Shown here piece by piece: positions 52,259 through 62,065 of a stretch of DNA of 64,000 nt. The notes under the pieces were generated by a model. That model had not been told where the DNA came from. It saw nothing but the letters and a program-made list of their open reading frames with translations, and searched no databases. The stretch comes from Ciceribacter sp. L1K22 (GTDB lineage Bacteria > Pseudomonadota > Alphaproteobacteria > Rhizobiales > Rhizobiaceae). The position numbers were made by a program, and so were the translations under genes. The stretch lies in the NCBI RefSeq assembly GCF_017599385.1, contig NZ_JAGFPK010000001.1, positions 3,355,436 through 3,419,435 on the forward strand, written 5' to 3'. The number at the start of each line of letters is the position of its first letter. The first letter of the stretch is position 1.

Positions 52259-54359
52259 GGGTCTTGCCTCCCTTGATCGGTTCGAGTTCGAGGAGAAGTG
52301 CGCTTTCGGGCATCAGCATCGGCAGCGGCAGGCCGGCAAGTCCGGCACTGGAAAGCGCGAAACTGACACCGCCGGAAAGCAGCGCTTTCTGCCCCTCGGA
52401 GATACGGATGAATTGTGGTTCTGCCGGCAGCACGGTCTTGATCCGCCACTGGCCGCCAAACTGGGTCACGTGCTCAGGCAGACGCAGCGGTGCTGGCTGT
52501 TCGCCCACCATCTGCGGCCCCTGAGCGACGATCACCACGATCTTCTCGTCCGAAGCCGCACCCCAGACATAGCGGCCGTCGATCGGCTCCATGCGGAAAT
52601 TGGCGCCCGGCGCATGGAAGAGATCGCGCAGCCGCTTGTAGGTCTCGATATAGACCTTGAGTTCGTCCCGCTCCTGATCGGTGAGTTCGAGCGGGTTGAG
52701 CTCCACACCGAGATGATAGGCAATGGCTACGAGCGCCCGGAACGCGAGCGTATGACGACGACCGGTCTGATGGTTCGGCGAGGCCGAGATATGGCTTCCG
52801 AGAATCTCCGGCGGCACGAACACGGACGCGCCGCGCTGGATCTCCAGCCGCTCCAGCGCATCGGTGCAATCCGACGTCCAGACGCGATGGGTGCGCTTCA
52901 AGGCACCGTAATCGATACGCCCGCCACCGGAAGCGCAGCTTTCGATTTCGACATCGGGATGGGCCGCACGAACACGGTCCATCAGCGCATAGACGGCGCG
53001 GGTCTGGGCTGATGTTTTCGCCTTGCCGTCGCGACCGGCCGCATGCGTCAGGTCGCGGTTCATGTCCCACTTGATGTAGGAGACGGCATGGTTGGACAGC
53101 ACCGCGTCGATCTTGCCGAAGAGATAGTCGGAGACCTCGGGACGGGTCAGATCCAGCACCAGCTGGGTGCGTGATTCCAGGATAGGGCGACCCTCGATGG
53201 TCAGCGCCCAGTCGGGATGCGCCTTGTAGAGCTCGGACACCGGGTTCACCATCTCGGGCTCGAACCAGATGCCGAACTGCATGCCAAGCCCGGTCACGTG
53301 ATCGACCAGCGGCTTCAGACCATCAGGGTATTTGCGCGCATCGATATCCCAGTCGCCGAGGCTCGTCGTGTCGTTGTCACGCTTGCCGAACCAGCCGTCA
53401 TCCAGCACGAAGCGCTCGATGCCGAGCTCGGCAGCGGCTGTCGCCTGGGCTTTCAGCGAGTCCATCTGGTGGTCGAAATAATTGCCTTCCCAGGTATTCA
53501 GCGTCACCGGACGGGGCGTCATCCGGCCGCCCGGCCAGCTGATCAGCTCCTCGCGTACGAAGGCGTGGAAGTCTTCCGTATCCGCACCGGCATAGGCAAC
53601 CGGGCTCTCATAGCTTTGACCCGGACCAAGGACGATCTCGCCCGGCTCGAACAATTCGCCAAGATGCACGAGGCGCTGGCCGTCATCGGTGCGGTCGATC
53701 ACCATCTGATGGTTGCCGCTGAAGCCGAGCGTCACGCCGAAGATTTGGCTCTCGCTCTCGATGAACAGCATCGGGAAACGATCATGCGAGGTGCGCCCGC
53801 GTCGGTTCTCCTGGATCCAGGTGCCATTGCCGAGAAGCTCGCGCCGCGTCTGGAATTCACGTCCCCAGATGCCGGTGAAGCTCATCACCTGCAGGTCGCC
53901 AGCCGGCGCGAGGAAGGTGCCGGCCATGCAGCGATCGAGCTGATAGTCCGTCTCGCCGCGATTGGTGAGCTTCGTCGCCATGGAAATCAGGCCGGACGGA
54001 TGAGCCGTCAGCGTGATCGACAGCGCCAGCTTCGCCACCGGGTCGAGGCCGGCAAGCACGGTCTGGTTCTGATCCCGGAAATATTCCCACTGACCGAACT
54101 GGGCGACGAAATCACGCCCGCCGCGATGTCCGGCAATCGCCGGCCAGCCGAAGAACCCCATGCCGCCTGTCGGCAGAAGAACGGACGAGGGCACGGCCAC
54201 GTCCATGCCGTTGACGCGGCTCGAGCGCTCGATCTCGAACAGCGGATCGGCTTCCGCAGGCTCCGCCCCGAAGGAGATGATTTCCGGCATGCCGAGTTCG
54301 GGTAGGCGCAGGCTCAGCGCCAGTTGCCCCGAGTCGATGGTGATAATCTTGCTCGTCAT
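52251..54359 (-). CDS. Alpha-galactosidase, GH36
   Basis: The 702-residue enzyme shows GH36 features: an N-terminal beta-sandwich domain, the barrel segment [20 protein letters not shown], the nucleophile Asp in [13 protein letters not shown] and the acid/base region [20 protein letters not shown] followed by [12 protein letters not shown]. Cytoplasmic, no signal peptide. ATG 54359 overlaps the lacG stop (ATGA) and begins the homologous sequence; the frame continues upstream into lacG but that part is not protein-like. It releases galactose from melibiose or raffinose-type sugars, complementing the beta-galactosidase. Confidence 0.92.
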
Positions 54360-55207
54360 CCCTTGGTCGCTCCGAGTGTGAGGCCAGCGATGAAGTGGCG
54401 CTGCATGAGGAAGAACATGGCGACCGGCGGCAGGGCCGCAACGATCGATCCGGCGGAAACGAGGTGCCAGGCGGCAACCCACTGGCCATTCAACGAATAG
54501 AGGCCAGCCGTGACCGGCATGGCATGCTGGCCCTGCACCAGGACCGTTGCCCAGAAGTAGTCGTTCCAGACAAAGGTGAAGATCAGCACGGACAGCGCCG
54601 CGATCGCCGGACGCATCAGCGGCAGCACGATATAGCGGAAGATCCGCCATTCGGAGACACCCTCAACGCGCGCCGATTCAATAAGCGCAAACGGCAGGCC
54701 CTTGATGAAATTGCGCATGAAGAGCGTGCAGAAGCCGGTCTGGAAGGCGACATGGAAGAGCACGAGGCCCATGGTCGTGTCGTAGAGCCCCGCGCGCAGC
54801 GTCATGTCGCGCACCGGTACCATCAGGATCTGGAACGGGATGAAGTTGCCGGCGACGAACATGAAGAAGAGGACGAGATTGCCCTTGAACTTGTAGACCG
54901 CGAGCGCAAAGCCCGTGAGGCAAGAGAGCGCCACCGCGCCGATCACCGTCGGGATCGTCACCTTGAACGAGTTCAGGATGTAATAGCCGATCGGCGAGTT
55001 GTTGAAGACCGCCGAATAGTTCTCGAAGCCGGCAAAGCCTGAGGGGATCCCGAAGTAATTGCCCGCGGCGAGGTCGCCTGCCGGGCGAACCGAGGTCACG
55101 GCCACGCCGATCAGCGGCAGCAGCCAGAGGAAGAGCGCGACCGGCAGCAGGATCTTGTAGGCCGTCTGCGCAAAGGGCGAGGCCTTCTGGATCGGAGTGG
55201 GGAACAT
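54356..55207 (-). CDS. lacG: ABC transporter permease, LacG type
   Basis: The 283-residue MalG-type permease starts with the helix YKILLPVALFLWLLPLIGVA, has an EAA loop in FALIESARVEGVSEWRIFRY followed by IVLPL, and ends [18 protein letters not shown]. It overlaps lacF by one base at the start and the alpha-galactosidase by four at the end. Confidence 0.91.
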   Translation of the reverse strand: MFPTPIQKASPFAQTAYKILLPVALFLWLLPLIGVAVTSVRPAGDLAAGNYFGIPSGFAGFENYSAVFNNSPIGYYILNSFKVTIPTVIGAVALSCLTGFALAVYKFKGNLVLFFMFVAGNFIPFQILMVPVRDMTLRAGLYDTTMGLVLFHVAFQTGFCTLFMRNFIKGLPFALIESARVEGVSEWRIFRYIVLPLMRPAIAALSVLIFTFVWNDYFWATVLVQGQHAMPVTAGLYSLNGQWVAAWHLVSAGSIVAALPPVAMFFLMQRHFIAGLTLGATKG

Positions 55208-56115
55208 CAGGCGTTCCTTTCCTGGGCGAGCATGCGGACGATGAAGAGCGAGATGAAGACCATCATGATGAGGAACAGCACGACCGCGATCGATGCGCCG
55301 TAGCCCATGCGGAACCCGTATTCGGAGAGCGCCTGCTCATACATGAAGTAGGAGAGCACCTGGCTCGACCCGTAGGGCCCACCGGCGGTCATGATGGAGA
55401 CGAGGTCGAAGGAGCGCAGCGAGCCGATGACGGTCACGACCATGGCGATGAAGGTGGCGGGTGCCAACTGCGGCAGGATCACATACCAGAGCAGCTTCAA
55501 ACCCTTGGCGCCATCCATGCGCGCGGCTTCCACCTGCTCCGGATTGATGTTGTTGAGACCCGTCAGATAGAGGATCATGCAATAGGCCGTCTGCGGCCAG
55601 AGACCCGCAACGATAATGCCGTAGGTGACGTAGCGTTCGTCGGCCAGCACGGCGATCTGCTCACCGAACAGCATTTCCGTCAGCTTGGCAAACAGGCCGA
55701 AATCCGGCGCGTAGAACCAGGTGAACATCAGACCGACGACGACCTGGCTGATCACGAAGGGGAAGAAGAACAGGGACTTGTAGAGCCGGATGCCTGCGAC
55801 GGTCTGGTTGAGAAAGAGGGCGACGGCAAGACCCGCCGGGATCGACAGGAGATAAAGCACCAGCCATATCACGTTGTTGGAAAGCGACGTGTAGAAGGCA
55901 TCGTCGTCGATGAGCTCGGCATAATTGCCGAAGCCGATCCAGGTCATCGCGCCGAGACCGTCCCAGTCGTGAAAGCTGATCCAGATGGACTCGAAAATCG
56001 GCACGAGCACATAGATCAGGAACATCAGCATGCCGGGCGCCAGGAACAGGAAAGGCGCAAGCGTCTGCTGGTTTCGCTTCCAGAAACCGGACGACGAAGG
56101 AACGGTGTTGCTCAT
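55207..56115 (-). CDS. lacF: ABC transporter permease, LacF type
   Basis: The 302-residue MalF-type permease begins with LAPFLFLAPGMLMFLIYVLV and carries the EAA loop PEQVEAARMDGAKGLKLLWY followed by VILPQ. Six hydrophobic segments are visible. It follows lacE after an 86-bp gap with a nested hairpin. Confidence 0.91.
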   Translation of the reverse strand: MSNTVPSSSGFWKRNQQTLAPFLFLAPGMLMFLIYVLVPIFESIWISFHDWDGLGAMTWIGFGNYAELIDDDAFYTSLSNNVIWLVLYLLSIPAGLAVALFLNQTVAGIRLYKSLFFFPFVISQVVVGLMFTWFYAPDFGLFAKLTEMLFGEQIAVLADERYVTYGIIVAGLWPQTAYCMILYLTGLNNINPEQVEAARMDGAKGLKLLWYVILPQLAPATFIAMVVTVIGSLRSFDLVSIMTAGGPYGSSQVLSYFMYEQALSEYGFRMGYGASIAVVLFLIMMVFISLFIVRMLAQERNA

Positions 56116-56146
56116 GGCGGAACCTCAGATTGACGGGGAATGGCAA

Positions 56147-56181
56147 CCGGATGCCGAGACCCCAGGGTCATCGACATCCGG
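56147..56181 (-). terminator. Nested intercistronic hairpin between lacE and lacF
   Basis: CCGGATG/CATCCGG (outer, 56147-56153 with 56175-56181) encloses GACCC/GGGTC (inner), and a further palindrome GGACCATGGTCC lies next to the lacE stop. No T-run; it probably stabilises the binding-protein message. Confidence 0.5.
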
Positions 56182-56201
56182 CGCAGGGAGGACCATGGTC
56201 C

Positions 56202-57434
56202 TTATTTGTGGACGCGCGCGCGAACCTTTTCGAGGCGCTCGAGGATCGCATCCAGTCGGTCAGGCTTGACCATGAATTCCTGGAAGCCTTCCATGCCGGC
56301 CTTCGCCATTTCGGCATTGGCGTCACGGTCATAGAACTGAGCGAGCGCATAGGCATTCGACAGCATCTCGAAACCGGCGCTGAGGAACGGATCCGACGGC
56401 TTCTCGGCCTTGTTGTTGACCGGCAGCTGGCCGAGCGTCGCGTTCATCTTGGTCTGGGCTTCCGGCGAAGCGAGGTAGGCGAGGAACTTCTTCGCATCTT
56501 CCTTGTTCTTCGCGCCTGACGGGATGTGGAAGGTGTCGGTCGGCGCTTCCTCCGCCATCGGGATGCCGGCCGTGATTTCCGGGAACTGCATGAAGCCGAT
56601 CTGCTCTTCCGTCAGGCCGCCGTCCTTCATCGTGGCAACGGCGAAGTTGCCCATCAGATACATGGCGGCCTTGCCCTGCACCATCTGCGGGATGGCATCC
56701 TGCCAGTCGATCGCCGCATGATTCTCGTTGAAGTAACCGGCCTTGACCAGCTCGCCCCACTTTTCGAACACGGCCTTTACGCGCGGATCGGTGTAGGGAA
56801 CCTTGCCCGAGGTAAGCTCCATGTGGAACTCGTAGCCGTTGACGCGCAGGTCGAGATAGTCGAACCAGCCGCCCGTCGGCCACAGAGCCTTGGTGCCGAT
56901 CGTGATCGGAGTGATGCCGGCAGACTTCAGCTTCTCGCACGCAGCCAGGAATTCGGCCCATGTCTTCGGCGGCTCGATGCCCTGTTCGGCAAAGATGTCC
57001 TTACGGTAGTAGATACCCCACTGGTAATAGGTATAGGGCACGCCCCACTTCTTGCCGTCGATGGTCATCGAGGCGGAGGCGGACTTCAGCTGTTCGTTGA
57101 AGCCGTTCGCTTCCCAGACATCCGTGACGTCTTCGAAGAGACCTGCCTTGACGAAGGGCTCCATGCGGTTGCCGGCATACCAGGCGGCAACGTCAGGCGC
57201 ATCGGCGGTCAGGAAGTTGCGGATGGCGGACTTGTAGCCTTCGTGGTCGAAGTTGTTCCACTTCACCGTGATATCAGGATTGGCCTTTTGGAAATCGGCG
57301 ATCAGCTCTTCCATCGCCTTTTTCGGCGCCGGATCGGAGTGGTCGGAGTTGATGACGATTTCACCGGCGAACGCGGTAGACGACAGAAGGGCTGCACCCA
57401 GAGCAAAGCTGCTCAGGCTTTTGAAAAAGGTCAT
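56202..57434 (-). CDS. lacE: ABC transporter substrate-binding protein, LacE type
   Basis: The 410-residue periplasmic protein has a signal peptide (ending STAFA-GEI) and a family-1 binding fold (KKAMEELIADFQKANPDITV; AAWYAGNRMEPFVKAGLFED; WPTGGWFDYLDLRVNGYEFH). ATG 57434 was chosen for the GGGAGGAAAAC just upstream. The operon with both galactosidases points to lactose and alpha-galactosides as ligands. It is the first gene of the operon, divergent from the AraC regulator. Confidence 0.9.
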   Translation of the reverse strand: MTFFKSLSSFALGAALLSSTAFAGEIVINSDHSDPAPKKAMEELIADFQKANPDITVKWNNFDHEGYKSAIRNFLTADAPDVAAWYAGNRMEPFVKAGLFEDVTDVWEANGFNEQLKSASASMTIDGKKWGVPYTYYQWGIYYRKDIFAEQGIEPPKTWAEFLAACEKLKSAGITPITIGTKALWPTGGWFDYLDLRVNGYEFHMELTSGKVPYTDPRVKAVFEKWGELVKAGYFNENHAAIDWQDAIPQMVQGKAAMYLMGNFAVATMKDGGLTEEQIGFMQFPEITAGIPMAEEAPTDTFHIPSGAKNKEDAKKFLAYLASPEAQTKMNATLGQLPVNNKAEKPSDPFLSAGFEMLSNAYALAQFYDRDANAEMAKAGMEGFQEFMVKPDRLDAILERLEKVRARVHK

Positions 57435-57583
57435 GTTTTCCTCCCTATGACCGTTATGCATCGCATTGCGGAGCTTGAAGCCCCGGATCCCACCAGGGCA
57501 GATATCTCAGCTCAACTTGATAATCGGACCCAAACCCGTAATAATCTACCGAGTTTTAGCAGAACTTTTCCGGGATCCTAAGG

Positions 57584-58507
57584 TTGGAGCCGTTAGAAAC
57601 AGAGCTTCGTGATGAATCGGTGCCAGTTCACCCCGACCACGATCCGCGCCATCCGCTTGTGATCTTCGGCGACCATCGCTTTTGCGCTGGCGAAAGCATG
57701 ACCGTGCACAAGATGGCTGGGCCGCACATGCATAGCCAGATCGAGCTGAACTTCGTCCTTTCGGGCGCCATGACCTATTGGTTCGATGGTCGTGAACTGA
57801 CGGTCGATGAGGGCAGGCTCTGCCTCTTCTGGGGTATGATCCCGCATCAGGTCATCGACCGGCGGGAGGGCACTCAGTTCATCTGTCTCTATGTTCCCAT
57901 GTCCGTTTTTCTCGGCCTCGCCAATCTCAACCGATTTCGCGACGCTGTTTTCCGGGGCGCCATGATCGAGGCACTGGAGATTCGGTCCTATGACCGGGAC
58001 ATTTTCGCGCGCTGGCGCCAGGAACTGCTTGAGGGGGACCCCGATCTCATGGAGATCGTCCGCAATGAACTGACCGCCCGCGTTCTGAGAATCGAACGGG
58101 ACGGTTGGCGAGATCTGCGCGAGGAAGGCTCGGCGATCGCCAGTTTTACCGCTAACGACAGCGAGCGTGTCGAGCACATAGAGCGCATGCTGCGCTTCAT
58201 CGCCGAACATGCACTGGAAAACATCTCCGCGGATGACGTCGGCAACGCCGTAGGGCTTCATCCGAATTACGCCATGTCGATCTTCAAGCGTGCCGTGGGC
58301 CACACGATAAACCAGGCAATTGTCCGCCACCGACTCGACACGGCGCAGTCGCTTCTGATCTCGACAGATCTCTCGATCACGGACGTTGCCTTCGAGAGCG
58401 GCTTTGGATCGGTCTCCCGCTTCTATGAGGCCTTCAGCCAGCGTTTCGTTGAAAAGCCAACTGCCTTTCGTCGCCGCATGCGGTCAAAGGGGTTGCCGAC
58501 GGCTTAG
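57584..58507 (+). CDS. AraC-family transcriptional regulator
   Basis: The 307-residue regulator starts with TTG at 57584, the best in-frame start for its length. The N-terminal part is a cupin-like sugar sensor (HMHSQIELNFVLSGAMTYWF; GRLCLFWGMIPHQVIDRREG) and the C-terminal 100 residues hold two helix-turn-helix motifs (NISADDVGNAVGLHPNYAMS followed by IFKRAVGHTI; LSITDVAFESGFGSVSRFYE). It is divergent from lacE, with a 149-bp shared promoter region, and is the likely galactoside-responsive activator of the operon. Confidence 0.9.
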   Translation: MEPLETELRDESVPVHPDHDPRHPLVIFGDHRFCAGESMTVHKMAGPHMHSQIELNFVLSGAMTYWFDGRELTVDEGRLCLFWGMIPHQVIDRREGTQFICLYVPMSVFLGLANLNRFRDAVFRGAMIEALEIRSYDRDIFARWRQELLEGDPDLMEIVRNELTARVLRIERDGWRDLREEGSAIASFTANDSERVEHIERMLRFIAEHALENISADDVGNAVGLHPNYAMSIFKRAVGHTINQAIVRHRLDTAQSLLISTDLSITDVAFESGFGSVSRFYEAFSQRFVEKPTAFRRRMRSKGLPTA

Positions 58508-58528
58508 GCCTTACCGGAAAGGCCTGAG

Positions 58529-58556
58529 ACCCTCCCCTTGAGCAAAAGGGGAGGGT
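58529..58556 (+). terminator. Rho-independent terminator after the AraC gene
   Basis: ACCCTCCCCTT pairs with AAGGGGAGGGT (11 bp, 6-base loop) followed by TCTT. A second smaller hairpin AGGCCTT/AAGGCCT precedes it at 58506-58525. The gene on the opposite strand ends 16 bases further on, so it may serve both. Confidence 0.75.
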
Positions 58557-58571
58557 TCTTGACGATCGATA

Positions 58572-59399
58572 CTATCCACCGAAACCGAAGCCGACCGGCA
58601 TGTCCGTCAGGGTGATGCCAAAGGGCTCAAGGCTCTTCAAAATCCAGGTTTGGTTGTTGCCGATGCGGCGGTTGTATTCCGCCCATGCGGATACGAAGCT
58701 CTTGAAGGTTTCGTCCGCACCGTAGTTAAGGGCGACGACAGACGGGGTCGACAGAACAGGCGTCGGCACCTTGACCGCGCCGATGGTCGGGGCCTTCTTG
58801 GCGATGACCAGGCCATTCAGCATCGTGTTGACAAGCGCGTCGGCCTTGCCGGTCGTGACGGCAACGATCGCTTCGTCGCGGGTCTTGAATCGAAGCACGT
58901 TGGCCTTGGGCAGATACTGTTGCGTGATCAGGTCCTGCGCCGAGCCGAGATCGACGGCGAAGGTGTATTTCGGATCATTGAGGTCCGTCCACGCCTTGCC
59001 TGACAGCTCTTCCTTGGCGGAAACGAGGACAAAGCTGTTGTAGTAGGTGGGGTCCGAAAAGGAGACCGACATGGCGCGTACCGGCGTTGCGGTCACAGCG
59101 AAAGCCATGTCGACCTTGCCGCTTTGCACGTCGAGAATTGCGTTGGCCCAGCTCGACTCCACCACTTCCAGTTTTACATCCAGGGTTTTGGCAATGTCGT
59201 TGGCCATATCGACGACGAAACCCTGCCACTCGCCGGTACGCGGATCCTTGTTGAAGTAAGGCGTCTCGTTCAGGATCGCCGGGATGCGCAGGACCCCACG
59301 GCTGCGGATGTCGTCAATGGTACCGGCGATGGCGGCACTGCCAACAAACAGCGACAGTGCCATAGCCGCGCCGCTACAAATCTTTAAAAACAATGTCAT
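58572..59399 (-). CDS. Family-3 amino-acid-type substrate-binding protein (orphan)
   Basis: The 275-residue periplasmic protein has a signal peptide (residues 1-25, ending AIA-GT) and the family-3 fold: GVLRIPAILNETPYFNKDPR, GEWQGFVVDMANDIAKTLDV, SSWANAILDVQSGKVDMAFA followed by VTATPVRA, and FVSAWAEYNRRIGNN. Ligands in this family are polar amino acids and opines. No permease or ATPase gene lies next to it, so it either uses a transporter encoded elsewhere or delivers ligand for sensing. It shares the locus with a LysR regulator and an amino-acid/opine-type oxidase. Confidence 0.9.
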   Translation of the reverse strand: MTLFLKICSGAAMALSLFVGSAAIAGTIDDIRSRGVLRIPAILNETPYFNKDPRTGEWQGFVVDMANDIAKTLDVKLEVVESSWANAILDVQSGKVDMAFAVTATPVRAMSVSFSDPTYYNSFVLVSAKEELSGKAWTDLNDPKYTFAVDLGSAQDLITQQYLPKANVLRFKTRDEAIVAVTTGKADALVNTMLNGLVIAKKAPTIGAVKVPTPVLSTPSVVALNYGADETFKSFVSAWAEYNRRIGNNQTWILKSLEPFGITLTDMPVGFGFGG

Positions 59400-59559
59400 G
59401 GTTTGCTTCTCCGTTGTTCCCCAATATTTCCTTGTCGCCCGTCTCCCGCGTCCGGGCCCTGGCTCGCGGTTTTTCGGTCGGAAACGAGCCTATCGGCGAA
59501 TTGGCCGGGAACAATGCTAGAGAGTCCGTCGCACTTATCGGCTTTTTTGTATGTCAGCA

Positions 59560-60489
59560 TTACAGCGACGGAAGGGAAAGCTCACTGCTGCGCGACGGAT
59601 CCAGTATGGGGCCTACCAATTCGCGTCGGCAATCCTCAAATAGCTGCTGCACCATCGGATGCTTCTGCAGAAAGCCCGCATTGCCAAAGTAAACCCGCAC
59701 TTCGGGGAGATTGGTCAGTTTCGCGCTGCTGATCGTTCGGTCTTCGGGACCAACGCACCAGGACGGAATGATGGAAAACCCGAGCCCCTCCTCGACGCAG
59801 CGCTTTACGCTCGAGCTTCCGGAGGTCGAGACGGCTGGCTGGACGATAGCCCCATCGCGGCCGAGGAAATCAACCGCCAGGTTTCTCAGCGTCTGACCCG
59901 GCTCATAGGTGATGAACGGGCGACCTTCCGCCCAGCGCGGGATATCATGTTGTTGAGGCGGCTCACCCCACTCTTGAGGGTAGACCAGGCTCAGCCGATA
60001 GCTTCCCAGCAGTCGCTGCGGGACAACGGGGTCTCCGAAGTAACGTTCGGATATACAGACGTCGAGACTGCCGTTCTTCACCAACTCCGCCAGCACCGTG
60101 TCGCGCTCATAAACCGCGAACTCCATCTCGGGGAAAGCTTCTCGAAATCGCGACAGAACTCGCGGGAACAGATAGAAGAAGATCGCTTGCGGCATGCCGA
60201 CGCGCAACGATGAGCGCTGGTTCTCGATGAGCTTCGTCAGTCGTTCCAGCATGATGTCGAGTTCGGGATGAAGCAGGCTGTAAAGAGCGCGTCCGCGCGG
60301 TGTAAGCGAGATGCGCTTGGCTCCCTGCTCGGAGTCGATCAGTTTTCCCTGCAGAATCTGTTCCAGCCGACGAACGTGGTTCGCCGCTGACTGGTAGCTC
60401 AGGTTGAGGTCGCGCGCTGCCCCGGAAAATGATCCGTGGCGGGCAACCTGATAGAAGGTCTGGATGAGCGTAAGGCTGATCTTTGCCAT
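59560..60489 (-). CDS. LysR-family transcriptional regulator
   Basis: The 309-residue regulator has the LysR winged helix (LIQTFYQVARHGSFSGAARD followed by LNLSYQSAANHVRRLEQ) and a substrate-binding-like effector domain (SSLRVGMPQAIFFYLFPRVL; GLGFSIIPSWC). It is divergent from the oxidase genes at 60639, and a palindrome containing the LysR-type T-N11-A pattern is between them. It probably activates the oxidase genes on an amino-acid- or opine-like inducer. Confidence 0.9.
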   Translation of the reverse strand: MAKISLTLIQTFYQVARHGSFSGAARDLNLSYQSAANHVRRLEQILQGKLIDSEQGAKRISLTPRGRALYSLLHPELDIMLERLTKLIENQRSSLRVGMPQAIFFYLFPRVLSRFREAFPEMEFAVYERDTVLAELVKNGSLDVCISERYFGDPVVPQRLLGSYRLSLVYPQEWGEPPQQHDIPRWAEGRPFITYEPGQTLRNLAVDFLGRDGAIVQPAVSTSGSSSVKRCVEEGLGFSIIPSWCVGPEDRTISSAKLTNLPEVRVYFGNAGFLQKHPMVQQLFEDCRRELVGPILDPSRSSELSLPSL

Positions 60490-60528
60490 GAAGTCGGTCC
60501 CCCTCCTTCCCTGTTAAGGGGTGGGGAC

Positions 60529-60578
60529 TTTGTATCGGATACAAATTTCGTGAACAAGCAAGGCCGTCATCTTGTATC
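60529..60578. promoter_or_regulatory. Candidate LysR operator: palindrome plus half site
   Basis: TTTGTATC-G-GATACAAA (60529-60545) is a perfect palindrome around a central base, and a further half site TTGTATC stands at 60572-60578, 42 bp (four turns) from its counterpart in the palindrome. The arrangement, a strong recognition site and a weaker activation half site, is normal for LysR-type regulators. Confidence 0.65.
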
Positions 60579-60638
60579 GACGGGCAAGCCCCGCCGCCGC
60601 CAATATTGGTTCGTCACCAACAAGGCCGGCCTGAACCT

Positions 60639-61814
60639 ATGCTATCCCGTCCACCGTCCAGCGTCATCGTCGTCGGCTCCGGCATTGTCGGAGCGGCGAC
60701 CGCCTATTTCCTCGCAGAGCGGGGTATTGACGTCAGGCTCCTTGATACTTCGGCGCCCGCGGCCGAGGCGACGGGTGCGGCGGATGGTGCCGTCTCTGTA
60801 GCCAGCAAGCGCCCGGGCCCCATAATGACAGCCGCCCTCAAAGGCGTTGCCCTTTATGGCAAGCTTGCAGACAAGGGCCTTTTTGCCGGCGCCTTCAAGC
60901 GTCGTTCGACCTTCATCGTCGCCATTTCCGAGGAGGAGTGCGCGGTCCTCGATGCCCATTCCGCCGCACTGGCTAGCGCTGGCGTCAAGGTTGAGATCCT
61001 ACATGGTGTGGCTCTGAGCCGGAAATCTCCAGCGCTGTCACCTCGGGCAAGGATGGCGGTCGAGGTTCACGGGGAAGGTCATGCGATCGGCTACCAGATC
61101 GTGCACCGGCTGCTGAGTGCATCCGGTATCGTTGTCGATCGGAATACGTCCGTTGAGGGACTATCGCTCGTCAACGGCGGCAAACGGATCGGAGCGGTTG
61201 TGACGAGCCGAGGCGAGCTTCGTGCGGACGCTGTCGTTATCGCCGCGGGCAACGGTTCCGCACGACTGCTTGGCCTCGGAGACGTCCTGACTCAGCGCAA
61301 GGGGCAGCTTCTAGTGACGGAACGGGCTCCTGCTCTCAATGGCTCCTTGCCGGGCGCGATCATGTCCGGTCGGTACCTGTTGAGCAAGGGTAGCCAGAAG
61401 TCCACCCATACTCCTCCACCGCGGGGTCTGGGCCTCGTTATTGATCCGCTTGTGACAGGCCAGTTCCTGATTGGTGGAACACGTGAAGATTCCGGGTCTC
61501 GCGAGACGACAGACATCGATGCTGTCTCGCGCATGCTGGCCGATGCGGTTGATCTTGTTCCGGGACTCTCTGGGGTACGGCTCCTCAGGAGCTTTGCGGG
61601 TGTCCGAACCGCCGTTGCTGACGGTCTGCCAATCGTGGGGCAAATTCCTGGTCTCGAAAACGGCTTTGTCGCGACTGGGTTCGAAGGCGATGGCATCTGT
61701 CTTGGACCGATCGCCGGCAAAAGTCTCGTCCAGTTGATGTGCGGCGACGAACCGGACCTCAGGCTCTCGTCTTTCGATCCTGGTCGATTTGCCGACTGTG
61801 GAGTTGCCGCATGA
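60639..61814 (+). CDS. FAD-dependent oxidoreductase, D-amino-acid/opine-oxidase type
   Basis: The 391-residue DAO-fold enzyme has the dinucleotide-binding N-terminus SVIVVGSGIVGAATAYFLAE and the C-terminal FAD region GLPIVGQIPGLENGFVATGF followed by EGDGI. It corresponds to the OoxB/HcnC-type subunit of bacterial opine oxidases and hydrogen-cyanide-synthase-like complexes, which need an additional NAD/FAD subunit and a [2Fe-2S] protein; both follow directly. ATG 60639 begins at the conserved motif. It overlaps the next gene by four bases. The substrate may be an amino acid, a proline derivative or an opine. Confidence 0.88.
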   Translation: MLSRPPSSVIVVGSGIVGAATAYFLAERGIDVRLLDTSAPAAEATGAADGAVSVASKRPGPIMTAALKGVALYGKLADKGLFAGAFKRRSTFIVAISEEECAVLDAHSAALASAGVKVEILHGVALSRKSPALSPRARMAVEVHGEGHAIGYQIVHRLLSASGIVVDRNTSVEGLSLVNGGKRIGAVVTSRGELRADAVVIAAGNGSARLLGLGDVLTQRKGQLLVTERAPALNGSLPGAIMSGRYLLSKGSQKSTHTPPPRGLGLVIDPLVTGQFLIGGTREDSGSRETTDIDAVSRMLADAVDLVPGLSGVRLLRSFAGVRTAVADGLPIVGQIPGLENGFVATGFEGDGICLGPIAGKSLVQLMCGDEPDLRLSSFDPGRFADCGVAA

Positions 61815-62065
61815 CAGTCCAGGCCTTCGACTGGATGGGAAGAAGCATTCCCTTTCGTGCGGGCGAAAGCATCGCATCTGCGCTGGACGCTGCCGGCATC
61901 CGGACCTTCGGTGCCGACACGTCTGGCCAGGAGACGCGCTATTTCTGCGGAATCGGTGCGTGCCAGTGCTGCGTGGTTCGCGTTGATGGTGTGGTGCGAG
62001 AAGCATGCGTGACGACCGCCACTGCAGGAATGCGGGTCGAAGCCTTGGAGAAACGCCGTGGCTGA
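61811..62065 (+). CDS. [2Fe-2S]-binding small subunit of the oxidase
   Basis: The 84-residue protein has a plant-type ferredoxin pattern YFCGIGACQCCVVRVDG with the first three cysteine ligands and a fourth in EACVTTA. It corresponds to the small HcnA-like subunit and transfers electrons between the flavoproteins. ATG 61811 overlaps the previous gene by four bases, and its end overlaps the next start by eight bases. Confidence 0.9.
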   Translation: MTVQAFDWMGRSIPFRAGESIASALDAAGIRTFGADTSGQETRYFCGIGACQCCVVRVDGVVREACVTTATAGMRVEALEKRRG